Positions 55,894-64,000 of a stretch of DNA of 64,000 nucleotides are shown in pieces. The stretch is from Pseudopyrenochaeta lycopersici (taxonomy: Eukaryota; Ascomycota; Dothideomycetes; Pleosporales; Pseudopyrenochaetaceae), in assembly GCA_003313425.1 (NCBI GenBank), contig NHZP01000019.1, forward strand, positions 806,001 to 870,000, written 5' to 3'. Both the position numbers and the translations under genes were made by a program. The notes beneath the pieces are model-generated. The model was not told where the DNA came from. It did no database searches and was given only the letters and a program-made list of their open reading frames with translations. The number at the start of each line of letters is the position of its first letter. The first letter of the stretch is position 1.

Positions 55894-58800
55894 TGTAGCT
55901 AATAACACGAAATCGAAGGACAGAAGCTAGATCGCTATAGAAAGCGGTTTTGGTCTCAATCTTCACGTTTGCTTACCTTCCAACCGTTCTTATAGGTTTC
56001 ATTGTGTGCCTTTCAACTATCTGCATCCGGCATCGAGGACCAAATGCCGCTCCTCCATTATTTCTTGTGCCCTGGATTGCATCATTTCATAAATTTGCCC
56101 ACACAAAAAGAAGCCGTACCCCGTCCACAAGCCAGTTTTTTCCTCTCCGGTCTCATTGTGATGCTTGGTGGTAATTACACGGGGACGGATAATCCAGAAT
56201 GCCTCGTCGTGGATTGGCGGACAGGCCGCGGTTCCCCAAGACCGCGATATGAGGAAATGCGCGAATGTTGAGAGATCTCGCAGATTATAGATGAGCCTCA
56301 AGGTAAACTACTTGGGGTCGAATTTCAGGCGGAAAGTCCAGATTGCCAAATGGCCTGGGCGCAGCTATGCTCGGCTGGCAGACTTGATGGGCAGCCGACG
56401 CACAACGAGAACGTTTGTTCTGCGCCGCCCCACTTCACTCTTACGAACAGGAGCCAGCCGTCCCCAGAGGGCTGCCGTTTTCTGGCTATTATCTACGAGT
56501 ATGTACCTAGTGTCTCAAGAAGTGACATAGCTGTCTGTATTTCGTGTTCTTTCGACCTGTTGTTTCAGTGCGTATGCCGTTGCCCAAGCCTAGTGTTTGC
56601 GCGAATATATCAAGTTCGTAGAAGCGCTCTGCCTCATGTCTTGCGGCTGCAATACTATAAGCCTTTCTCCAGTGTTGAGCTGTCGTCTACGCTGGCTTAC
56701 CCTCGTTCCCCTAGGGCTTGTCATATGTTCCCTAATCTCTAGTATTCTACTGCGCTGTGCTACATCCCACTAGGTTCCTATATAGTTGTGTTCTGCGATG
56801 TAATTTGTCATCAAACGCAGCGTTGGGACTACATTGTCGTAATACAGCTCTACAAGAGCAATGATCCACTCTAAACAGTATTTTATAGGAAAGCTTAGAA
56901 CAGTCATAGCTATTTCTTCCAACTCCTTCCTTCTGACGTGACTAACATATAGTCGCTGAGGTGTATTCCACAGGTTATCTATATAACTTCAACGGAAGCT
57001 AGCTTAAGAACCTTTTCAGGAGCAGCTAAATAAGCCTCTAATTAATACTTCTCTCTCAGCAGAAAATCTTAACGCTTCAGTACGAAGCATTTCACAGAAT
57101 CCCTAGCCACATACCTTATTTTTAGTATTAAGATCCTTCTATTCTCTAGTATAAGCTCACTTTGCGTAATGGAATAATTTATTGCCTTCTTGAACCTGCA
57201 CTAGAACCCGCGAAACCTAATAAAGCTCTTATGTTTCGTGCTAATGTTAGAATGTCATCGTGAACTTATCTATCAAGCAATCTATTCTGCATGTCTAATT
57301 AGATTTTCAATTTGCCTCGCTCAATTTCGATTAGACTGAGAGGGTCTTAAATGATTTTTACCTCGTTCTGTTCCTTAAACTCAAACACTTTTAGATGCGG
57401 CAAAACGAACAATTCTATCTCTTTAACTGTCAAAAGCATGCCCCTAGGTGGTCCACAACCACCTCCAGCAATCTGCGACCTTCCATGGGTCGTGCAACTG
57501 TTAAACAAGCTCAAATCAACAACATAGTTGATAAAGCTAGGACACCTACAATAATCAGCCACTACAACCTCCCCACACATCCCCTAAAAATCGCCGATGT
57601 GCGGTTAATCGTTCTCTAAGTCTTATTCTACTGAAACTATACATCCGTCCTGCAATATACTAGTAAATGACGGCCTAAGGAAAGGCCTCCAGGGATCAGA
57701 TCATTTATATAGACACTATTGAAGATCACGTCAGTTCGATGACTTCGATGCTAAGCGGTGCCGTGCTGAGCAGTGTCATTGCTAGCTATTTTGATTCCAA
57801 CATGTCGTCTATGCAAGCTGTCATCGTATAATTATGCACAAGTTTCCCCACTATTACATCTTTCATCCACATAGGATCTAGGCATCTACAGATTCTTATT
57901 ATCCAAATAATTCACCCTACCCCAAGATGCCAAATGACTCAACTTCAGACAAACATAGAGCAGAGGTTTCTAAAAAAAAATGCAACCTTTACTAGAAGAA
58001 GGAGAAGATTCAACAGAGTTTAAACAGAGCTTAGATCCGCAAGCAGTACTTTAATTTATGGATAGGAAGCGCAAAAAGGACGTTACGTTTTTTCCTACCT
58101 TCTGTTCGTTTAGAAAAGCAACGTTCATTATTATAATTATCTTTTAACTACACATGACAAGCAATAGGGGCATTCTCCGGAAGCAGGTTTATTTTATAAG
58201 GCTCATTACACATTAGAGCGGCACTTTTGTTCTACTAACCTTAACGCCATTATAAAATGCTGTTCTTCCAGGTCCATTAATCAGAGGAGAGGTTCCTTAT
58301 ACGATATTATCTCTTCTGCGCTATTCTGGAATCGTGCCTTAACTCCTATTCGACCTGCTGCCCATTATTAACCTATTCTACAAATAGAAAACGCAGAAAG
58401 TCTTCCTCTAAATTACTCAGAACCCGTTCGCATCTTTCTCCTTAATATGGATCCTTTAAACAAGCTAAGCAAAGGGACTATCGCCTGAGTTTGCCTATTT
58501 ACTAGCATTACTTCCGCCCAGTGCTAATAGAGGCCGAACTTTTACTTCACTGTGTTCGCATGCAGCCCAAAGAAGCTAAAAGTCTGCTTCAAGGTAGCCC
58601 CCTGCCAGGGCGGGACCGTGAAAGTCGCGTCAGGCTTATCATTAACATAGTCGTTTTTTCAAGTTGGCACAAGGTCCAATAATAGGGACATGTTCAACAG
58701 CAGTTTCAGCTACCGTGATGTTTGACAGTAATCATGGGCTCAAGAATGGGAACCGTGATCAAGGCCTGAAAACGGGAACCACAATCCTAAATCCACATTC

Positions 58801-58899
58801 TGCGTACACGATAATCACTCTCAATTCACGAGTTAGCCTGGTAGTCCCTCCTACTGTTGCTCGTATGCCTGGGCTATGTTCTAGTTTCCAGGCGCCATA
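55894..58899. other. Degraded AT-rich stretch with unidentified relics
   Basis: 55.9-56.75 kb has normal base content and overlapping frames that look like pieces of a broken gene (for example CRFLAIIYEYVPS in the frame at 56350-56742), but no clear family. From about 56.75 to 58.66 kb the DNA is AT-rich with many stops in all frames, as in decayed repeats. No target duplications or terminal repeats were recognised. Confidence 0.4.
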
Positions 58900-59145
58900 A
58901 TCATGTCATCTCAGCAGCAATTGCAGCTACTAGCGCGCGCTGAGGCAAGACGAGCTGCGAACAACAACAACTAGAAGTTGTTCAAAACCCTCTACGAGAA
59001 GCTGACGAAGTTTTGCCAAGACTACGATATATATATTTACTTTCTCGCTCATCGCAATGGGCCGCTTCCACAACTCGTATCTGCGGGATAAGACGGGCCA
59101 GCCTTGGTCGCCACCAAGCCGAGATACTTTGGTAAGCCCGTCCAC
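58900..59145 (+). pseudogene. MADS-box-like (SRF-type) relic
   Basis: Starting MSSQQQLQLLARAEARRAANNNN, then TAG, then KLFKTLYEKLTKFCQDYDIYIYFLAHRNG and, after a +1 shift at about 59,060, GRFHNSYLRDKTGQPWSPPSRDTL. The order (R-rich start, K-x-L-x-K-L-x-x-L-C-x-x-x-x-V/I-x-I, then RNGR-x-x-x-Y, then SWPP) resembles MADS-like proteins found in many accessory regions of pleosporalean fungi. One stop and one frameshift make it a pseudogene. The family assignment is a recognition by pattern only. Confidence 0.45.
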
Positions 59146-60359
59146 TTCTAAAGCTAACAGAGACTAAATTATGTTAAAGACAAACTGTATATTCCCCGCT
59201 AACTATAAAGTCGCCATCCTATTGCCAGCGAGCCCGACGTGACAAAATGAAGCTGTAGTCCCGAGGAACGCAAGGCCAGAAAAAGACAAAAGAGCATGCT
59301 AGCCAGTGTTCCTCTGATTTGATATGAAGAATTGCTTCTGCTGTCTAATTACCCTGGGCCGAATCTTCGAGCTAATCAGAGTTGGAGTGGTGTGGCCACA
59401 TTTATTGATGAGACACTAAAGCGCCGTAGGCTTGGTGTAGCACGATGAGAACTTGACCTCAGCGTGGGACCTGTTCGGGCTTCGGGAACGCGCTATTAAT
59501 CAATAACTAGAACAGAAATGGAAACGGAAACGATATCGAAGGCGGTTGCATCACTTCGGCGATATCCTTCGATTAGTGTAAAGTGTTCCACCACCCGATG
59601 CACGTCCCAAGCTGATGTACGCGGAACAACATGGAGAGCGGGAAGCATTTGAAGCTATAGAGCCACCAACGATAGGTATTTTCAAGATATTTTCTGCCGG
59701 CACGATTAAATTACTATTATTAACAATCTAACAGCGAACGCACGTGCCCGTTGGGTTTTCTGCCTCGGCTAGCGCATGCGGCAGGAGTTCCAAGGGCCAG
59801 ATTCTGTTTCCTGAAAAGAAGCGCGGCGGCACGCCTGCGATGTTCTGTATGGGAAAAACTGATCTTGCCATAGTTCATTTCCGCTTTCAAACCTGAACAT
59901 ACAAGAAGTTAGAACTGAGCAGTGACTAAGTAAGCCAAGCTTGTGGCTGGCTGTGCAAGTCTGAGCAGCTCTTTTCAGCCTAAGCAAACCTGAGCAAGCT
60001 AAGTATTGGCCCAAATCTTGGACATCTGTCGTCCCAGATTCGGTCCTTGTGAGATGAAACGAGTGTCTTATCTGTCTAAGTTGAGCTAGAGAGAATAAAA
60101 GCATCAAATTCACGAGGAGAGTTACACAAGATCTAGCGCAGGACTCTAAGTGACAAGTACTATGGTTCGGCCTGCCATGCCGACGGCTGCCTGCGCTTGC
60201 TGGGCGTTTATAGACAGGGTTGGACCAATAAATACCTCTTGTACGGCAGGATGAAGAAAGCCGCTAGACACTACCATAATCTTGCTCAGAAAATAAAACA
60301 ATCTTGCATCCACAGGCAAACCCCATACATGTTAACTTATCAATTCCATATAAATGCCA
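59146..60359. other. Gene-poor stretch, broken frames
   Basis: No supported gene. Several short coherent pieces could belong to the same relic as the MADS-like fragment. The frame at 59769-60113 is unsupported. Confidence 0.35.
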
Positions 60360-61367
60360 CTACGTCGAACCACTAAGATTCAAGGACACCTGATGATTCC
60401 CATTTTCTATGCGTCTACAGGCCAAGAGGTGCTGTTCAAATGTTTCCTCATCATATCTCACCCGCCAGTCGCGTGGCCAATCGTTAGTGTTTCGACAAGC
60501 TTTACAATAGAATCCCCAATCCACAACCTTAGATGCCTTGTTGATAACTAGAAGCTCAATGACGGCCACAAACCGGCGCGGATTTGCCGACTTACGGTCG
60601 TATGGGGAAAAGCTTGCAGGTTTTCGTAAGCGCGACGACCTCAAACTCGCTTCAGTAGCTTCCAGAGTTCTTCAATGATACGAAGCCATAGACTCGGCAT
60701 GGTTATTCTCAATATAGGTGTTGAGTTTGTCCCTAGAGCCGTGGAAGGTAACTGCAGCTTATAGAGCAGACCAAGCATCGTACAAGACTACTGCTCTAGA
60801 AACCTTGCATCCACCAAGTGAGTAAACCCCAGGTAAGCACCTCATCTAAGGCAATAATTAGATTATTCTGTAGTTAAGACCGTATTTGCGCTTAATAAGA
60901 TTAATTGCGAGGGGGCAGTACTAATCAGCGTTCGACAAGCAGAGGAAGCAAACTCGCGCACACGTAATCAGGTACAGATATAGAGCGAAGTCTCCGCACT
61001 TCTCGCATGATCTCTTAAATAGCTGTTAATATAAATTTTTCACGGTAATTACCGCTGCAGTATTAATAGCAAGTGATCCCCGAAGCGCGTTCTAGCCATA
61101 ACGCGCGATAGTTTGGAACTCCAGTAACAAGTCAGCGAGATCAGCACATCGCTTATTAACATAACGGACGTTCAGTATGGATCTGAGATCCAGATGAACT
61201 AGGATCAAATGCAGAAGTTCGAGGGAAAGTGTTTCGAGAACGCCAGCGTTCCTCTCGGCCGGCTTGCGTTGAAGCGGCATTGCATACTCTAGAAGGTTTC
61301 TGTCTAGAGTGTGGTCGTCCAGATTGAGCTGAGGGAAGCTCAATTCTTTCCAGTTTTTGGGTAACAT
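60360..61367 (-). pseudogene. F-box protein pseudogene 2
   Basis: The first exon-like frame (61367-61092, with ATG) contains an F-box (VLETLSLELLHLILVHLDLRSILNVRYVNKRCADL). It ends at a TAG, and the same frame continues through several stops into NALRGSLAINTAAVITVKNLY, then CEKCGDFALYLYLITCARVCFLCL, a zinc-binding-like block typical of this fungal F-box family. A second open block (60644-60360) has WGFYCKACRNTNDWPRDWRVRY with EEFEQH-like C-terminus (DEETFEQHLLACRR), matching the family's end. At least three internal stops are seen; many are TAA or TAG where CAA or CAG would fit, which is the pattern of repeat-induced point mutation. The gene is dead. Confidence 0.7.
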
Positions 61368-61805
61368 GATTTCGCCTAATTTGCATATTGAGGCGTCATT
61401 AGGAACTTGAGTAGATCAAAAGACTGGCAATGAGGACAGAAAAGCGCGCGAAGCGCTTGGACGGATTAGGCTTGGCTGTGAAATCACGGGGTTCTCTGCG
61501 CTCAACTCGTGTATCTTAATCGGCTAGACTCATTTCATCGACGCTTAGTCAGCCTGAAAGCGACAAAACGTCATTGGGGGCCTGTACGAACTGTTGTGGT
61601 CAGGTCGCCATCAAACTCTGTCTTTCAACATGCATGATTTATCGCAGCAGTCTGCAGACTTCTCGATCTATCCTTCGTGACATGTATGACTATGCGGACG
61701 CGTGTTGCTAGAGTACCAATATCTCGTGTGTTCTTCAATCATAGCCTACCGTAGCGCTGGGATCGTCGCCGAATTGGACCGAGTGTAAACCCCTTGCATG
61801 AGAGC
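61368..61805. other. Intergenic, upstream of HET gene 2
   Basis: 438 bp without a supported gene. The two genes are divergent, so both promoters would lie here. Confidence 0.4.
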
Positions 61806-64000
61806 ATGGCGTCGCCAGAGTTACCCAAACAAGGCATCAATGCGTCTCTTAAGAAGCACTTCATACAACCCTTTCGAAGCCAGAAGCCAAAGCTCAAGTC
61901 CAGCGTATCTGCCACGAGTTCAACATCGCCCACCCATGCCGACGAGCGCACTGAAGCCTTGCCGATATTACAATATGGCTCTCTAGCACCAAACAAAAAG
62001 AGCGTCAGGCTGCTTGAGATATTTCCTGGACCAAACCACGAACCGATCAGAGGAAGCCTAAGGCCATGTGATCTGGACGAGAACCCATCATATATTGCAC
62101 TATCGTACATGTGGGACCAAGGTAGTGAACACAAAAATATCGAATGTCAAGGCACAAAAGTTAGGGTTGGTAAAAATTTGTGGAATTTCCTACACCAGTA
62201 TCGCGAAAAGATATCATTCCAACAGTATCTCGAGAAGGACCCACCAGTTCCTGCTCGGCTTTGGATAGACGCAGTGTGCATCAATCAAGCTGATATCGAA
62301 GAACGCGGTCAACAAGTTTCTCAGATGCGCGACATATACACAGTGGCAGACTCAGTCATTGTTTGGCTCGGACAAGCTCAGGGATCTGAAGAGCTGGCGT
62401 TCTTGCTCACCCGATACCCAAGCCTCCTGAAATCTGGCGACATGTCAGCCGCCTTGGTAGATCTCCTCAACAAATCATATTGGTCACGTGTATGGGTCGT
62501 ACAAGAGTTTGTCTTAGCTAAATCGGTAGAGATATGGTGCGGTAGTTTTCGAGCAGATGCCTCTGCCTTTGAAAGTCTCTGGCGGGACGAACACCCGCAA
62601 AAAGGGTACTCTGCACTTTCACAGCAGATTGGTAATAGCCATGCGTGGCCACTTTTCAAGTACCGAAGAGATTTCCGACACTCAAGAAAATATAAGAGAG
62701 AGCTCCTAGGTAGACGCAACAGTAAATCTCTCAAGTCTACTTTTCGGCTTCGCGACCTTCTCCAGTCTTTTGCAACGTCTCAAAGCTCTGAGGTGTACGA
62801 TAAAATCTACGGGTTTCTGGCAATAGCATCAACTGGTCGTGGAGAGAGAATTCGGCCCGACTATACGAGGGCTCCTGTCGAGCTTCTTGTCGATGTCCTC
62901 CAGAACCAGTGCCAAAGCAACACGAAAAGAGGCGAAGAAGACAACTACAAATTCCTTGCTTTCCTCAGACGTACCCTTGGGGTCTCACGTATGGAACTTG
63001 CGAGGTACGTCTTGCGGGGTGGCTCCGATGTTCAGCAGCATATCTACATACTCGCTGCTTCAGACTTTATGGCTGCCTCCGTGTCCTTCGTGAGCACCAT
63101 ATCCGATGTAGGCAATTTCGTGGAACATGCGGAGGCTTTTCAAGAAAGCACATGGAAAACAAGCTGGTCACGCTCTTCTATGCACCCAAAATCTTTATCG
63201 AACCAAGACATTCAAGATCTTCGCCCCATCGTACTTTCACCGGAAACGGCAGTGGTCTTGAGCTTCACTGACCAACACATCCCGGACGCCCTTTATCGGG
63301 GTAAATCAGAGGGCATACGTCAGAAAATCATTTCCAACTCAACTGAGATCGTAATACAAAGCATCATCAAGCCAACCACGGAGCAAGACATTGTTGGCCA
63401 AAGTCAGATCAGTGATATTGCCCTCCAAAAGCTTTTCTCTCACAGTATGGCTCAAGCGGCCGAGCTATATTTAGCCGCAAGGGAAGACCTTTCTGAGAAG
63501 GATAGAAATCTTCGTTATGAGAGATACGCCACGTTCGTGGGTACGAATGGCATCATAGGCCTCGCTTGTACAAGTGGTGGTGCGGGAATTCCCGAAATCG
63601 CAACTGGTGATAGAGTTTGCGTTTTTGCCGACACTACGGAATCTAGCAATGCTTTTATCGTTCGTCTGGACAACAGTGGAAGATGGGTTATCGCAGGCTT
63701 TGCGATTCTCCTTTTTCCGGCACCAAATGCCAAGCCCGTCAATATCTTGTCTCCAATTAACCGTGCTGACACGGAGACAACAATGATTGGTGACGATACT
63801 AATAGTATCAGCCGGCAGAAAACTCTAGAGACTGATAACTTGCTGTGTTTTCACTGTCACTTGACAGATCTTCTCGAACTGAACCGATGCGGGATTTTGA
63901 GCCCTTCTCAGCTGAATCATGTGCTCCAACAGTCCTTACGGGGCGAGCCTGATGATGAAACTCACCGATGCGGATTGGGATCAGGAGAGCACGATATTTT
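61806..64000 (+). CDS. HET-domain protein 2 (C-terminus off window)
   Basis: Open from ATG 61806 to the window end, 731 codons without a stop. The HET domain blocks are SYIALSYMWDQG (about 95-106), ARLWIDAVCINQADIEERG (150-168) with VIVWLGQ (184-190), and YWSRVWVVQEFVLA. Later positions include a YDKIYGFLAIA block, typical of HET proteins after the domain. Near the end of the window it has CFHCHLTDLLEL and LLFPAPNAK. The gene looks intact, with normal codon use. Incompatibility-type function is likely by family. It continues beyond the right edge. The N-terminus of about 60 residues before the conserved part is Lys- and Ser-rich. Confidence 0.92.
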   Translation, partial: MASPELPKQGINASLKKHFIQPFRSQKPKLKSSVSATSSTSPTHADERTEALPILQYGSLAPNKKSVRLLEIFPGPNHEPIRGSLRPCDLDENPSYIALSYMWDQGSEHKNIECQGTKVRVGKNLWNFLHQYREKISFQQYLEKDPPVPARLWIDAVCINQADIEERGQQVSQMRDIYTVADSVIVWLGQAQGSEELAFLLTRYPSLLKSGDMSAALVDLLNKSYWSRVWVVQEFVLAKSVEIWCGSFRADASAFESLWRDEHPQKGYSALSQQIGNSHAWPLFKYRRDFRHSRKYKRELLGRRNSKSLKSTFRLRDLLQSFATSQSSEVYDKIYGFLAIASTGRGERIRPDYTRAPVELLVDVLQNQCQSNTKRGEEDNYKFLAFLRRTLGVSRMELARYVLRGGSDVQQHIYILAASDFMAASVSFVSTISDVGNFVEHAEAFQESTWKTSWSRSSMHPKSLSNQDIQDLRPIVLSPETAVVLSFTDQHIPDALYRGKSEGIRQKIISNSTEIVIQSIIKPTTEQDIVGQSQISDIALQKLFSHSMAQAAELYLAAREDLSEKDRNLRYERYATFVGTNGIIGLACTSGGAGIPEIATGDRVCVFADTTESSNAFIVRLDNSGRWVIAGFAILLFPAPNAKPVNILSPINRADTETTMIGDDTNSISRQKTLETDNLLCFHCHLTDLLELNRCGILSPSQLNHVLQQSLRGEPDDETHRCGLGSGEHDI

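Noticed and set aside
56290..56742. Possible relic of a fungal gene containing YEYVPS-type motif (reminiscent of Fta2-like proteins)
   Set aside because: The match is too short and frames are inconsistent; not called.
1..64000. tRNA genes, rRNA genes or CRISPR arrays
   Set aside because: No tRNA-type GGTTCRA arms with matching stems were seen, no rRNA sequence, and the organism is a fungus so CRISPR is not expected.

Overview
The window reads as nuclear DNA from a filamentous ascomycete, most likely a Dothideomycete. The signs are GT-AG introns of mostly 45-90 nt with CTRAY-type branch sites, compact core genes such as RAV1, PRMT3, STN1 and a DNAJC9-like chaperone, fungal-only families (HET domain, Zn2Cys6, multi-pass membrane proteins with paired N-terminal helices), small secreted cysteine proteins and transposon debris. 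I cannot name the species. All exon joins were read by eye and checked only for reading-frame consistency.

Layout. 1-4.8 kb is core: the 5' part of RAV1 (cut by the window edge) and a PRMT3-type arginine methyltransferase. 5-27 kb is gene-poor: a broken membrane-protein relic, an F-box pseudogene, three small secreted protein genes (8.4, 15.3 and 25.6 kb), and a large protein kinase gene (17.4-22.0 kb) split by a 1.7 kb AT-rich hAT-type transposon. 27.8-33.9 kb holds a compact set: a Zn2Cys6 regulator, an MFS transporter and an FAD oxidoreductase, the last two divergently transcribed. 34.6-55.9 kb is mostly ordinary genes: hypothetical proteins, a DnaJ protein, a RibD-like deaminase, an NTF2-like protein, a GPI-anchored Cys-rich protein, STN1, a HET protein, a membrane protein, a DUF1295 protein, a CCCH zinc-finger protein, a three-module secreted Cys-rich protein and a CDH-type cytochrome protein. 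56-61.4 kb is degraded: AT-rich DNA, a MADS-like relic and a second F-box pseudogene. 61.8 kb to the end is a second HET-domain gene that runs off the window.

The most interesting object is the split kinase gene. With one copy of the 8-bp target duplication and the transposon removed, the frame is continuous for 946 codons. It encodes a protein kinase followed by a region matching the C-terminal half of the deubiquitinase USP7/Ubp15 (ICP0-binding domain plus the last C-terminal domain), with no protease domain. I know of no described kinase of this design. The transposon in it is also odd: it is made almost entirely of A and T yet keeps a long open frame ending in a recognisable hAT dimerisation domain, and a second divergent open frame.

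Two genes also appear to contain unusually short introns (35 and 37 nt), each with its own branch-like motif.
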